From assembly GCA_016647705.1 (NCBI GenBank), contig JAENRU010000476.1, forward strand, positions 1 through 64,000: DNA of 64,000 nucleotides, written 5' to 3'. This stretch comes from Eucommia ulmoides. Taxonomy: Eukaryota; Streptophyta; Magnoliopsida; Garryales; Eucommiaceae. Shown piece by piece: positions 35,110 to 50,197 of the stretch (position 1 is its first letter; each line of letters begins with the position of its first letter). The notes under the pieces are model-generated. The model was given only the letters and a program-made list of their open reading frames with translations, was not told the origin of the DNA and ran no database searches. Made by a program: the position numbers and the translations under genes.

Positions 35110-35783
35110 TAGATACATTCAGGAAAAAAAAAAAAACAGAAAGAAAAAAAAATAGAAAAGAAAGAGAAGTAGGTTGGCGACAATAAGGAGAAAGAGAGCT
35201 TTGGCTGGTGGGGCGGTTCATCGACGGTGAGGTGAAGGCAGTCGGCGTAGTGGTGTGGCGTTGTCGTTCGTCGGCGATGTGCAGATGGTGTGGGGTGCTC
35301 GGTCGGCGGTGTTGTGTTCCGGCGTAGGTGGAACATTGAGTATGTGTGTGTGTTTCGTTCGTGTGTGTGTTATGTTCATCGTGAGGGGTGTGTGTGCTCT
35401 GATTATTGAGGAGGGGTGACGAGTGAGATCATCGGAGCTGGTGAAGAGAAAGAGAGTTGTGTCGTTCGGCGAACCAGTAACGCGAAACAGAAACAGAACC
35501 ATCGTCGTGGCGGTGAAGATCTAGTGGGCTGAAGAGAAAAAAAAAAGGCGTTTGCCACGGCGGTGAAGTGTAGGCGCAGAAAACAGAAAAAAAAAAAAAA
35601 AGGAAAAAAAAAAAAAAAACAAAAGAAGAAAATCAAATAAAAACAAAAATCCAAAATCCAATCTCTGGGCAGGCGGAAGATTCGGAATACGTAGAATTTC
35701 GAACTCTTTTAATATATGTATTTAATTTTCTCATTGTGTGATAGTTTAGACGATGTGAAAATTATGTGAAAAACATGCCAATG
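35079..35783 (+). mobile_element. LTR-like block B1, copy 3
   Basis: Carries A at the equivalent of 1621 (TTATGTTC) like copies 2 and 4. Has small private indels such as GTGTTGTGTTCC near 35311. Confidence 0.6.
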
Positions 35784-37135
35784 TATTTTTTACGTCACAC
35801 TAATCTATAAACTATGATTTCAAAATGAGATATTAATATTTTTAATAGTGTTCTAGATTAGAATGCATGTGAATGTTATATATAACATTAGTTATAATGT
35901 TAATGTCATATATAACTTCATTACAATCTGTGTGTCCTGTGAATGCTAAATATAACATCCAATGGAATAGAAAATAACATCAATTCATATTGATAATAAC
36001 ACAAATTATAACGTGTTGAATGCAATATGACTTACTAATAAATATAATTTAGATATTGATGTAACACTCAATTATCTTTTGATAATGTATAAGACCATGC
36101 TAAATGTAACACGAATGTTAAACTGAAAATTCTGAAAATGTCATGTTGAATGTAATAGGACTGTATAAATCTGAAATTAGTGAAAAACAAAATAGTGAAT
36201 GTTATTATTTTGAAGATTTTATTGGAATATATAATTAGATCGGAAAAAAAAAATGTGTAAAATAATAATTTTTTTTTTTTTGTTTTAATAAAATGAAAAT
36301 CGTTTCATAACAAAATGGCAATTTAAAAAAGGCATCTCCAATACGGCGAATCTTACAGGGCAAATTAATCTTGCAAATTTTATTTTATTTTATTATTATT
36401 ATTTTTTATTTTTTATTTTTTTTGGCTAGTTGTTTCGGAAAATCTGTATAGCGAGATTATTTGGTTTAATTTTAAACAGTTGGAATCAATTGATACTAAC
36501 ATATTTTATTTGCGTTCACTCGGTAATTTTTTCTTAATATTATATCAAATAGAAAAATTAATTTTAATTTTAATTGAATCACTATATTAATTAGTTTTTA
36601 TATTTTAATTTGATAAAAAAAATTCGGAATATTTTAAAATATATATTTGAAGATTGACCTTGCTTGACTAGATCATTTTTCAATGCAATCCACAAGAAAA
36701 TAGTCATTTTGTTCACACGAACAAGATTTCTAAAATTATGTACCAGGTTTAGTCAAGAATCATATACCAAAATCAACATGCATACAATACATTTTATGGG
36801 TATTTGTGATCTACTTGTCCTATTTTTCTTTTCTATTAAGAATTTTCTTATCTCATTTACTAAATATCAATAAATCTTTATAAACACCATGTAATTCTCC
36901 AATAGATAAAAAAAAAAAAAAAATATTGAAATTTTTATTATGACGACAACTTTATTCTTATCAATTTAAAAATAATTAAAAATTAAAATACATAAATATC
37001 CCTTTAATTATTATTTTTATATATATTTTACTTCATTACTTTTTTACACTAACCTATTTTAAAAAAATAAATATTTTTAAACCCCTTCTTCTTTTAACAA
37101 AATAATAATAAAAAATATTGTTCAGTCCTTGCCGG
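35784..37135. repeat. Block A1, copy 3
   Basis: T-run variant as in copies 2 and 4; A-run of 16. Confidence 0.8.
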
Positions 37136-37151
37136 TCATGTTGAGTTAGTT

Positions 37152-37360
37152 GTGGTGGTGGTGTATGCGAGTTGTTTTCCGCTGGAGCGAAGGCAATTAT
37201 GGGTTGATTTACTTGATTTCATGTCAACCAATACCTTACTCTAATTTGGGGATGTGATTTCAAAATTGTTCGTGATGACTCTGAAATATTGGGGCGCCTT
37301 TCGCTCTTTTGGCGTAGCAAGCAAGACTTTAAGATTGCGCCCAAGCGGCCGGTTTGGTGA
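37152..37360 (+). pseudogene. LINE endonuclease-like fragment, copy 3, frameshifted
   Basis: One C is missing near 37234 (AATACCTTACTC for AATACCCTTACTC), which breaks the frame before the DFK core. Otherwise identical to copy 1. Confidence 0.5.
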
Positions 37361-39883
37361 AGCCTCCTTTCTGTTTTGTTGATGTTTTTTGATGGATGGA
37401 TACTTAGTTCTATTATGCTAATGAATTACGGTTTTGATAGATGTATTTTGAGCTGTAGGAAATTATAGATGGATGTTTTGTAAAGGTGTATTGAATATGT
37501 TTTTGTTCTGCTTTGCTGATTTTGATTTTTTTTTTGTGTCATGTTCTGTTCGGTAAAGGTGTCCTTTTTTTTTTGTTCGGTACCAGTCCAAGTACAATGC
37601 TTTGGTTCGGTAAGGATGGATTGTCCACTGTTTTGTTTGTCTAATTTTTTTTTTTTTTGGTTTGGTACAATTTTTTATTTGTCTAGTTTTTTTTTTTTTA
37701 TCTTCATTAAATCTTAAGGATGTTTAGTTTGGTACAATGTTCAATAGTGATGTTCGGTTTGTTTGTCCAGTTTTTGACGATCAATACAATATTTGGTTTG
37801 TTTGTCTAGGTACAATATTTGATCAATAAAATATTTGGTTTATTTCTCTAGGTATAATATTTGATCAATTTCATATTTGGTTTGTTTGGTGATGAATAAA
37901 TACCTTATTTGGTAATGAATTTAGGTTTAATGTCCCGTTCGTTTAAGTTCATTATTTTATTTATTTTTTAGTTCTAAAATGAATTTGGCGTTTTGTTTTT
38001 GATGTATGAGATGAATTTGGTGATCAGTTTTTGTTTAGTTCAAAATAAAGTGTTTGAGTTAGCTTAATTAAGAAACAAAATACGAAATACACCATTAATT
38101 AAACAAAATCTAATAAAACATTCAAAATGCGATTTATTTCCAAATGACTACAAATACCACCCATGAAACAACTAATGCTATCAATCATTTCGTTTCTTTG
38201 TTCTTCCTTCAATTATTCTCCTCTTCTAAAACATTCATTTTTCTTGATAATCTTGGTGTTATTGTCGATGACCTTGGACACATAGGAGGATCAACCAGTA
38301 AGAAATAACGACAACCTCTAGCCTAGAAATCAAATTGGATTTTTTTTTTTAAATATTTGATGAAAATGGTATGGACAAAAAAGAAAAAAAATACCTAATT
38401 GTAATTTCTACAAGAATAAAACGTCCTTTAAGAATTATGTGCAGTCCAGGATGTTACCATTTTTGCTTTCCTCCCACAATTACAATTTTTTTTATTCTCC
38501 TTGATTTTTGTTAGACAAATAAAAAAGAAGAGTAAGAAAGAGTGTTTATAGGGTGAAAATGGAGAATGAATAATAATATAGAGTGGGAAGAGTATTTATA
38601 GGCTGTCAATGAAGGAATAATAAGAAAACATCAATAGAAATGAGAGGAAAATTAGTTGGGATCGAAAATGATTGTTAATCAAACATTGACTGTTAACTTT
38701 AACTTAATAGAATCTTACAAAGGGGCCAATTTAGAATAAAAATAAAATGACATAATGTGTCTATTTTCAAATACAAATGGCCAATTGGGCACCGACTGCA
38801 TTTGTCCGGGACCAAAAAGAACATTATCCAAATATGTTCTGGAGAAAAAGGAATATAATTCCGCAAATGACTTAAAGAATCACTTGATACTGTTGTTCAA
38901 CACGAAGACAGAGAGAGATCCAATGTAGTTTGAGGTTCGATCATAGAACAAATGATCTTCCTAACAGGTGAACTTGCTGCACAGATTTCCTGCCCACAAC
39001 GATTTTGTGTTTGATGTTTTGGTGTGCAATTTGCTAGAAGCCAGATATTCATCGATGTTGGCTTTTGCTCATAATTTAACAAGACTTATGATTCGGCACA
39101 AGAGCTCTGAGTGATTTAGATCGTTTTGGGTGAGCAGTTTTTGGCGGGTTTAGGCTCTCCTACGAGGCTAATGTGAGGCATCGTTGGAATCCCTAGAGGA
39201 GTTTGGAGGGGACAAATTTGAATCTTTTGGTTCTATCAAACCTGTTGCTTCCTCTCTGTCGGATGTGCGGAGTTGTCACCCTAGAGTTTGACGGTGGCCT
39301 ACACCAACTCCTCTTGTGCCAAGCCTTCGCTGATTGTTCCTTCGTCAGTGCCGTCGCCAGAGAAAACTCTACGGGTTGTGTCAAAACGATTGTCGTTCCT
39401 GGAGTATGAGAAATTGGAGTGTATTGATGGGATTTTCAAGACATTTTGCTCGTTCCCACAGAAGGTGTCAACTGATACTGCTCGATTTCATCAACAATCA
39501 CAGCCTCCAAAACCTAATTAACACTTGCAATACTAAGGATAAGTACTTGGAATACCGGTCTGGTATCAGCTGAATATCCTTCGGTGTAAGAATAAGTTAA
39601 TCAAGTATTGAGTGAAATCATAATCATGGAACGAATTGACTATAAACGTAACCTGTAGATAACTCTATTTATAGAGTATAAAATTAACTCACCTCCTACT
39701 ATTTCGAAAAAATAATATCTCCCGGATTTGGGGGAAAGAATATCTCCGCGATTTAAGGAGAATATATCTCTTGGATTTAGACAAAATAATATCTCCTGAA
39801 TTTGAGAGTATAATATCTTGAGAATAATTCAAATTAAATCTGGTTGACCAGTTATTATGGACCATAGTTTCTTGGTCCAAATT

Positions 39884-40048
39884 ATTAATTACTTATTCAT
39901 CACACTTACATAATATGGGTTCCCCATTTAAGCCCATTTTGGCATTCACCATGAGTCCTTAACGTGATTAATTACTTATTCATCACACTTACATAATATG
40001 GGTTCCCATTTAAGCCCATTTTGGCATTCACCATGAGTCCTTAATGTG
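39884..40048. repeat. 83-bp direct duplication, copy 3
   Basis: Copies start at 39884 and 39967. Confidence 0.9.
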
Positions 40049-40647
40049 GGGATTTATCTAGTAAATTTTACCCGCATCCACATCCATTACCTTTGCAACA
40101 GGAAGTTTTTTTATTTTTTTTAACATCCTCTTTCCCCCTTATTTTCTATTTTTTGTTTTGTGTTGTACTTTTTATTTTTGTTTTTAGTTTTATTTTTTTT
40201 ATTTACTTGTATATGATGTTTATAGGGAAAAAAAAAAAAATCAAGAGTAAAAAATTAGAAAACAAAAAATAGAAAATAAAAACAAAAGAAAAAAGAAAAA
40301 TTTTAATTTAAAAACAAAAAACAAACTTGTTTTTTTTAAATAGCTTTCCTCTTTTTTTTTTTTTTTTTTTATATAGTTTTTAACTTTCGATTTTCTTTTT
40401 ATTTTCTGTAAATATCATTAAAAAATAAAGATGAAAAAAAAAAATGAAACAAAAAAAAAAACGTGGAGAATAAAAAGAAAAAAAAAATAGAAAAAAAAAG
40501 AGCGAGTAGAGAATAAAAGAAAAAAAAAAAGAAAGAAAAAAAATTATTAGATGGTTAGTATATTTTTAAAATTTCAAATTACTAGTCCCGAAAATAAAAT
40601 ATATTAAAATAAGAGGAGAATCTTAATCTTATTAACAAGAAATGAAG

Positions 40648-40847
40648 ACCAACATGAGTTGGTCCAAACGGAAAGGGCTTGGGTTCCACCTCCAGAGATT
40701 GGACTTCAGGGGGTTGTGTATGAAAGTTTTTTGTTGGAAGAGGTATTCCGTTTCTAGCACCAACAGCACCTTGAGAAATTAGTCTCTTCCGACCGTGGGA
40801 CGAGGATACTCTGAAAATCGGAAAAATAAATAAATAAATAAATAAAT
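40648..40847 (+). mobile_element. SINE, copy 3
   Basis: Flanked by AAATGAAG at 40640-40647 and 40848-40855. A box intact; (TAAA)n tail kept. Confidence 0.65.
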
Positions 40848-40923
40848 AAATGAAGGGTTAAATTAGTATCTCCATATATATATATTCACTAGATCTAGTC
40901 AGAGAGAATTGGCTGAATTGATT

Positions 40924-41698
40924 TTTATGTACTAGGTTTAGTCAAAAATCAAGAATCATCCTTTACATTATTGGAGGTGATTAGACCCAACAAAGCAAAT
41001 AATTTGGCCTCTTCTTCATGTCCCAAAATCCAACACCTACTTCCTTAAAAAATACACGCACAAAAAAATTATTTTCATATTTTATTTTTACTTTTATTCT
41101 TATTTTTTACTTTTATTTATTTATTTATTTTTCATTTTTTATTTTTAAATTTTTTTGGTCCAGTATTTGTAGGGAAAAACAAAAGTAAAAATCTAGAAAA
41201 AAAATGCAAAAAAAAAAAATCAAAAAACAGGATTTGAAAAATAAAGAAATGATTATAAAACAAAATATAGTTTCTAATCTTTGTTTTTAAAATTAAAGTT
41301 TTTTTATTTATTTTTTAATTTTTTTGGATAAACACCATGTAGAAATAAAATAAGGAACAACGCAAAAATAAATAAAAAAAATAGAAAATAGAAAACAAGA
41401 TAAACAATAGAGAATGAGAAATTGAAAAAAAAAAATTAGAAAACAAAAGCATAAGACAAATATGTGTAAGAGTACTTTTGTTAACAAAATGTGATTTTTT
41501 AAAATAAAATAATAATAAAAAATTATATTACAAATGTATTTCGTAAACAAAAATTGTAGGAGGCGTCTCAGATTATTAAACTGAAAAGCTAAAAGATGTT
41601 GTAAATACTATTAAAATTAGATAGGGTTATTCATATTATTTTTAAAATGAAGGTTTTAAACTCTTATACCCCAAATATATATATATATATATATATAT
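40924..41698. repeat. Block C1, copy 3
   Basis: Collinear with copy 1 with few indels. Confidence 0.8.
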
Positions 41699-43354
41699 TG
41701 GTAGCAATTTATTTGCTACAAAACACAAGTGTACGAGTCAAGTTTTTATAGTAAATGGTGAGTAGAGTGTCGTATCCATAGGGATTGATTTAAATTATTG
41801 CTAAATACCGCGATTATCGTAACCCAACTTTATCTAGACGACTAAGGTTAAATGCGGTTGAAAACAAAATAAAAACAAATATAAAATCAATAAACAAACT
41901 AAAATATAGATTTCCTATGCACAAACGTTCTAAGGGCTCAATTTCATCTCGTTATTTTCATTTCATCCTATTAAATTATTAGTCAATTTCATTAATTCAA
42001 TAATCAAGGTCATTTGTGCTTATTCACTATCTCTCTCGAGTGTCAAGTGAATGATTATGTAAACACTTTAATATTGATATCTCAATCTAGTATTTAGGTG
42101 AAAAAATTCGTTATATCCGACCTTATAGATTATCCAAGCTGTAAATATCTCCTGATTTATTAAAATTACATTGAGTTTAACCTAAGTCTGAACCCAAAAT
42201 TACCTTTCCCGAGTGTCAAATTCCAAGTTCTCAAATCAATCAAGATATCATATGGAAACATAGATTGGAAGCATTAATAGGGCAAACACAATTGAATAGA
42301 GATTATAGTCGATAAATCTAGAATTTGATCAAGATTCTAAATTTTGAACTCAAATACCTAGGTGTTGATTTCTTTCGGACTCACAACAACCTAAATTATA
42401 CACTTTCAATTCCGGCTAAGAACTCAATCTCTATCTCAAGTATAAAATTCACAATCTCAAATCATCTAATTCATTGACCACATGAATCAAAAGCATTAAA
42501 CATAGAGAAGCATAAAATAGAATTAAAATTAACAATTAACAAATATTCAAAATATGGTTCAAACATGATTACATCAAGCCCTAGATAAAATGACTAACTC
42601 AACATAGATAAATCCATAACTAATACTTTCAAGAAATCCATAAATGTAAAATAACAAATACAAAGTCAAGAAATATTAGGGAGGAGAGAAGAAATCCAAA
42701 TCTCATTCGTGGAGAAGTTCTATTTCTTCTCTCTGTCCCGTTCTCATTCCTCTTCAACTCCTCTTCCTACTCCACCTCAAAAATGAGCCAAAATTCCCTT
42801 AAGATGATTTAGATCGAAGAGTTAGCGATGTAGAACGCATTTTCGCGCTGCAGCCCCGTGTTTTTGCTCTGTAGCGCGAGGTTTCTAAAAAATAGCCATA
42901 ACTTCTCGTCCAAATTCCAATTGACGTGATTCAAAATTATTTGAAAATCTAAGAAAATGATCTACAACTTTAAAATTTTGAGTTTTTCTAAAATCGGATT
43001 GAATCGGTAAAAAATAAGTTTGAAGTTCGTCGAGCGGCGCTACAGTGCCAAATTGCTAGGGTTTGTGTGGATTGACCACCCGTGCTGCAGCCCCAAAAGG
43101 CGCCCATCCACACTGTAGTGCCAAATCATTGGCGTTGCAGTGCCATTTTGCGGTGGCTAGATCCCTACTACAGTGCCATTTTGATGGTGTTGCAGCCTTG
43201 AGCTGCTGTTACCTTTCTTTTCTTGATTTGTCTCCGTTTTTCCAAACTCTACGTATCGAAACCAAATAAAATTAGAAATTAACAATAAAAACAGTAAAAA
43301 TCACTCAAAACTAACACTTAACTACAAAGATATAATGATTAAAAAATCGACTTA

Positions 43355-43357
<3 letters not shown>
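41699..43357 (-). mobile_element. Solo LTR (Tat/Athila-type), copy 3
   Basis: Same termini as copy 1, about 1659 bases. Short deletions, for example ATTTGCTAC for ATTTTGCTAC near 41710. A plus-strand frame at 43063-43269 lies inside it and is not a gene. Confidence 0.7.
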
Positions 43358-43401
<44 letters not shown>

Positions 43402-43884
43402 GGCTTGATCCACTTGGCCCACTAGGTTAAAACTCTAACTATAGGGTCTCCCACTTTCCCTATAAATACTTGTATATATTGTTGTATTCTCTAAATCACT
43501 TTCTCATAATATTAATACATTATTCATGTTCCTCACTTCTCAATTATTTTAACAATAGACATATATATAGAGAGAGAGAATTGTATTTATTCATTCTTCA
43601 TGTTTCTCATATTATTAAACTGAGAAGATAAGGGACCAATTCTAATATTATTAAAATAATATGAGGATGTTCGTGTTATTTGTCAAAATGGTGGGTTTAA
43701 ACTTGTATATTCATATATATATATATATATTACATTTATTCATTCTTTATGTTAGTCAAAGAGAATTGACTCAATTTTTTGTTTTTTTAATTATTAAATG
43801 TGGTGGGGATGCAGATGTGGCTCAGGGTTAGCCCTTGGGTAAAATGACCAATGTAGTTGCTTGGGGCCCTGGAGGTCCCTTAAA

Positions 43885-43923
<39 letters not shown>

Positions 43924-44180
43924 CTATTAGCGCCGCTTACCACCAGCTCTTAAATTGATGTGGAAACTACAAAATGAACCCACTTAGTTTTTTCTTTTCT
44001 TTTTCACATTGGTTATTCCTATTAGCATTTCGGGAACTAATTTGCCACTATTAATAAATCGTTATCTTCCATACACATTGTCACTTCTAAGAAAAGGGAA
44101 CAAAATATGGTAATAACTACTAATAAAACTGAAAATGAAACCTAGAATTTCTCCTAATTGTGATTGTTGTTCAATGATTT

Positions 44181-45558
44181 TTATACATCACATGAATCTA
44201 TAAATTATGATCTTCAAAATGAGATGTTGATTTTTTAATGGTGTTTTGGATTAGAATGCATGTGAATGTTATATATAACATTAGTTATGATGTTAATATA
44301 ATATATAACATCATTACAATCTGTGTGCCCCGTGAGTGCTGAATATAACTTCCAATGCAATAGAAAATAACATCAATTCATATTGATAATAACACAAATT
44401 ATAACTTGTTCAATGCGATATGGTTTATTGATAAATATGATTTAGATATTGAATGTAACACTCAATTATCTTTTGATAATGTATAAGACCATGTTAAATA
44501 TAACACGAATGTTAAAACTGAAAATTCTGGAAATGTCATGTTGAATGTAACAGGACTGTATAAAACTGAAATTAATAAAAAAAAAAAATATTGAATGTGA
44601 TATCATTTTGAAGATTTTATTGGAATATACAATTAGATCGTGAAAAAAATGTGAAAAATAATAGGCTTTTTTTTTTTTTTTTTTATTTTAATGAAATCGT
44701 TTCATAAGAAATAACGATTTAAAAAAGACAATCTCCAATACGGCAATTCTTACAAGGACAAATTAGTCTTGCAAATTTTATTTTATTGTTAAAAAAATTG
44801 GGACTAGACGGTTCGAAAAATCTGTATAACAAGATTGTTTGGTTTAATTTTAAATAGTTAGAATCAATTGATACTAACATATTTTATTTGCGTTCACTTG
44901 ATAGTTTTTTCTTAATATTATATCAAATAAAAAATTAATTTTAATTCAATCACTATATTAATTATTTTTTTATATTTAAATTTGATAAAAAGTTATGAAT
45001 ATTTAAAATAAAAATATACTTAAAGATTGACCTTGACTTGACTAGATCACTTTTTCAATGCAATCCACAAGAAAATAGTCATTTTGTTCACACGAACAAG
45101 ATTTCGAAAATTATGCACTAGGTTTAGTCAAGAATCAAGAATCATGTACCAAAATTCAACACCTACTTCCTTAAAAAACATAAAAAAGTTTCAGTAGTAG
45201 CAGACTAATGATGTAAACATGCATACAATACATTTTATGGGTATTTGTGATCTACTTTCCTTTTTTATTTTCTATTAAGCAATCTCATACCTCATTTACT
45301 AAATATCAATCAATATTTTTAGGGTTAATTATACTTTACCTCTTGTAATTTGGCCAATTTTTTTATCATTTTTTTTTTTTTTTAACACCACATAATTCTT
45401 CTATAGATAAAAAATTATTGAAATTTTTATTGTGACGACAACTTTACCCTTAACTATTTAAAAAATAATTAAAAATTAAAATACATAAATATTCGTTTAA
45501 GTTATTTATTTATTTTATATTTTCTTCATTACTTTTTTACACTAGCCTATATATATAT

Positions 45559-45603
<45 letters not shown>

Positions 45604-45655
45604 CCCCTTCGTTTTTTAACAAAATACTAATAAAAAAATTGTTTAGTCCTTGCCG
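44181..45655. repeat. Block A2, copy 3
   Basis: Palindrome intact. The (TA)n near 45547-45599 has one AA interruption. Confidence 0.8.
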
Positions 45656-46096
45656 AACTTCTCTCTATCTCTCATGTATTTTTACAAGAAAAATTAATCA
45701 AAGGTGGTGACTATTATTTTTTAAATGATAGGGGCAATTTGTTGATTTGCACAATATGACAGGAGAGGTAAGGGGTATAACAAGAAAAAAAAAAAAAAAT
45801 TAGGCGTGATTTAATATTGTTTTTTCAAATTTTTTTTATTCTAATTGTAGAGTAATTTATTTTTTTGGCTCCTATCAATTTATATTTTTAATTTTTATCA
45901 ATATTTAGTTCACTTTAACTATCAAATTATATAGGAATTCAACATTTAATCAATATCAACTCCATAAATTCAAATAATTTGATGTTAATGTTAAATGAAA
46001 TATTATTTAATTTGATGTTAATGTTAAATGAAATATTATTAAAATAAGAGGAGAATCTTCATCGTTTGAAATGAAGAGTAGTAGTCCAAAAGGATT

Positions 46097-46770
46097 TTAT
46101 GTACTAGGTTTAATCAAAAATCAAGAATCATCCTTTACATTATTGGAGGTGATTTGACCCAACAACGCAAATAATTTGGCCTCTTCTTCATGTACCAAAA
46201 TTCAACACCTACTTCCTTAAAAAATTCAAGCACAAAAAAATTATTTCATATTTTTATTCTTATTTTTTTTAATTATATTTATTTTTTATTTTTCTATTTC
46301 TTTCATTTTTTCTTTTAAATTTTTTTGTCCAGTATTTGTAGGGAAAAACAAATGTATAAGTCTAGGAAAAAAATGCAAAAAATAAAAAAAGAGGTTTTGA
46401 AAAATAAAGAAATGAATTACAAAAAAAATGGTTTTTATTCTTTGATTTTAAACTTAATTTTTTTGTTCGATAAACACCATATAAAAATAAAAATAAGGAA
46501 CAACGCAAAAATAAAAAATAGAAAACAAGATTAAAAAAAAAAAAAAAATACAGACAGAAAAAGTTGAAAAAAAAATTAGAAAACAAAAGCGTAAGAAAAA
46601 ATATGTTGTAAGAGCTTTTATATTAACAAAATGTGAACTTTTTTAAAATTGAAAAAGAAAAAATATACTACTAATGTATTTTGTCCAAAAAATTGTACGG
46701 GGCGTCTCAAATTATTAAACTAAAAAGCTAAAAGATATTGTAATTACTATTAAAACAAGATAGGGTTATT
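46097..46770. repeat. Block C2, copy 3
   Basis: Collinear with copy 1; SINE absent. Confidence 0.75.
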
Positions 46771-46989
46771 CTTATATATATATATAATTTTCGCGAGTGC
46801 ATAATCATTAGATGCATTTTATAACATTTAGAAAATAACGGGGTAGATTGTGTCATTTATTATTTGATTTAAAAATTTTAGGGGGCAATTAGCAATTTAA
46901 AAAAAAAAAATTTAGATTTTGGGTTTAACTAAGAACTTAAAGAATATTTAGGGGAGATTCATGTAATTTGAAAAAAATAAAATAAAATA

Positions 46990-46994
<5 letters not shown>

Positions 46995-47050
<56 letters not shown>

Positions 47051-48875
47051 CATTCAGAAAAAAAAAGGGAGAAAACAAAACAAAAAAAAAGAAATAGAAG
47101 AGAGAGAGAAAAGTCGGTCGGCGACAGTAAGGAGAGAGAGGGGTTCGGCCGGTGGGGTGGTTCGTCGACGGTAAGGTGAAGGCAATCGACATGGCGGGGT
47201 GGCGTTGTCGTTCGTCAGTGATTTGCAGATAGTGTAGGGTGCTCGATCAGGGTGTGTGTTCCGGCGTGGATGTGCGTGGGTGTGAATGTTGAGTTTGTGT
47301 TTGTGTTTCGTTTGTGTGTGTGTGTGTTTTGTTCATCGTGAGGGTATGTGTGCTCTGATCGTTGAAGAGGGGCGGCGAGTAAGATCGCCGGAGATGGTGA
47401 AGAGAGAGAGAGAGAGAGAGTTGTTCGCCTGAACCAATAACGCGAAGCAGAAACAGAACCATCGCCGCGGCGGTGAAGATCCAGTGAGTTGAACAGGAAA
47501 AAAAAAAAAAAAGCATTCGCCACAGTGTTGAGGTCCAGGCGTAGAAAACAGAAAATAGAAAAGAAAGAAAAAAAAAGTGAAAAAAAAAAAAGAATAAAAA
47601 AAGAAGGAAAAAAAGAAGAAGAAGAAGAAAATCAAATAAAAACAAAAATCTAAAATCCAATCTCTCGGCAGGCAGAAGATTTGGAACAGGTAGAATTCTG
47701 AACTCTTTTAATATATGAATTTAATTTTCTCATTGTGTGATTTATGGTAAATTGTGGAATTTTACCTATTAAATTATATGAAATAATTTAGAAGGCGTGA
47801 AAATTATGTGAAAAGCATGTCAATGTGTTTTTATGTGTCGTATTAATTAAATGCACGTATTAGAGGAGTTGGAGTTCTACTGAGTGTTGGCTCACAACCT
47901 CACAGTTTTGGTTGCAGTGTCGTTGAGGACGAATCGATGCCGGGAATTATATAAAGAAATATTATTTGTAATAATTGTAATTAATTTACTGCTGTAAAAA
48001 ACTGACTCGATAAAGTGAATAAAATTATTGTCATCGTAAATATTGTTGTATTATAAGATTTAAACTGATAATTATAATTGTCGTCGTAATTGTATATTAA
48101 ATTTGTATTAAATTTACCGGTGATAGAAATTTATTTGGGTATTTAAAAATAATATGGTGACAAGAATTTCAACTGAAATTATAATTAGTTTGTAATTATA
48201 TTATATTATGAATCCATAATATCATTCCATTCTCTTACATAAAGGGAGTTTATAAATCAAGTAATGGATGTATTTTTAAATTGACGTTATGTGTATCTAA
48301 TTATTAGTTACTCTAATGGTCATGTTTAATATGCAAAATAATAAGGAAATATATTTAAATAAAGTAGTAATCAATATATGCGGTTTCAACAGTGTAGGAT
48401 TGATTATGTGAAATTATTAAATGAAACTATTTATTAGTTAAATTTACGGTTGTAATCTTTATTTATGTTAGTTGTATTTATTATTTACAGTTGTAATTTC
48501 GATTCGATAAATTGATAAATTATGAATTTGATAATTTTAATTATCGTCGTCGCGTGTAAAATTTATCAGTTTTTTGTTAATTAAAATATTATTTATTTAA
48601 TAAAATTATCGTCGTTGATAAATAAAAATTGTCGCCGTTGTTTGGGAAAAAAATTTCTCGAAGTAATTCGAAATAAATTAGCGGTCATTTGGTTGTATTT
48701 AAATTGTAATTATTATATTTTTTAGTTACCGTTGTAAAATCAACAACAAAATTAGCGCCGTCGCACTTTAAAATTTATTGGACTTTGTAGAATGAAAATT
48801 TGATCAATCGGTTTTAGTGTTAATTTCTCTATAGGAAAAAGCATAGTAGCGGCCCTGGGAAATCAGACCGTTACA
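46995..48875 (+). mobile_element. LTR block B2, copy 3
   Basis: Begins with an (AT)n longer than in copy 1; ends GACCGTTACA. Confidence 0.65.
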
Positions 48876-48877
48876 GA

Positions 48878-48889
48878 TGGTATCAGAGC
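48878..48889 (+). other. Primer-binding site, copy 3
   Basis: TGGTATCAGAGC unchanged, two bases after the LTR end. Confidence 0.85.
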
Positions 48890-49490
48890 GGGTTTGCGAC
48901 CACCCTGAGACTGGGTTATGGTACCCATTGGTCTCTTACCCATAATAAGTTCAGTAAATTAAAATAATAATTTTCACTAATACGTTAATAAATTATTTAG
49001 TTATGCATTTATGCGATTCTGATGCAATAAATTAGATATACGATTGCTTGTTAGTCAATAATTATTATCTTATTAAATGGCACTTCTAGTTGGAACTATA
49101 AATTGCAGCAATAGTATGGATGTAACAAAACTCGTGTGAGCCATGTAAATTTTGTGTCCTGTATGTCATTTTTAAGTGGTGCATTTTCATCTTTTTGTTT
49201 ATTGTGTCCTGTATGTCACTTAATATGCAATAAATTATTTTCACTAGTATGTTAATAATAATTTTAACTAGTATGTTAAGTGTGGGGTGGATGCATTTGT
49301 AGGCCTTGAAATTTGACCAAAATCTCACTTTGGTCCCTACAATTTCAATTTGAACATACTATCATTGTAGGTGACATTTGATTAATGTAACTTATCAATA
49401 ATAAGTTAAAAAAGTCTGAGTGAGTGTCGTGTTAGCCGTGCACCATAAGAATTGTCGCTAAATTGGAAATATTAATTTAAAGGTATGTAT

Positions 49491-50197
49491 TATCTTCTAT
49501 ATAAATCATGAAATTATATTTTCATATTAAATTATGGAAGAAAAAAAAAAAGTGTTAATGAAATGGACAGCTTTACGGTGATTCATGGATCAAGTAAAAT
49601 TTTGAAAGGTGAAAAATGATTTTATTATCTTACTGTGCCATAGTTTTCTTTTCGTTAGAAGTCCATGTCCTGTGAGATATGGATTTACCTGTCAGGCGAG
49701 ACCTGTATGGTGGATTATGTTGTTACCTGTCAGGCGAGACCTGTAGGATGGATTATGTTGTTACCTGTCAGGCAAGACCTGAATGGTGGATTATGTTGTT
49801 ACCTGGTAGGCAAGACCTCTAGAGTGGATATATGTTGACCTGTCAGGAGTGTAAATCTTGCAGGTGACTGCCCCTACCATTGGGGATATTTAATGACCCT
49901 AACAATATTGGTCACTTTAGATGACACAGTTGTATAGGTTACGGTACTGTCGTAACTCCCGATCATGAGGTTAAATGATTCTATGGCTAGTAAGAAATAT
50001 ATGTGTGCGATATTTTTTAGTATATATCAAAATGATTTGGTTGGTGGATTGAAATGCATTATTTTATTGCGATAGTAGTAGTGGACTTTTATTCCTGCTT
50101 GGTGTGTGGATATATTATAGTATATTTTGAAAAGTGGTGTTTGATAAAAATATTTAATCCATAAATTCTTTTTATATCATGAAGGCAGTATGTGTAC
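49491..50197. repeat. Module M1 with 38-bp minisatellite, copy 3
   Basis: Array at 49687-49864, identical in copy number to copies 1 and 2. Confidence 0.9.
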
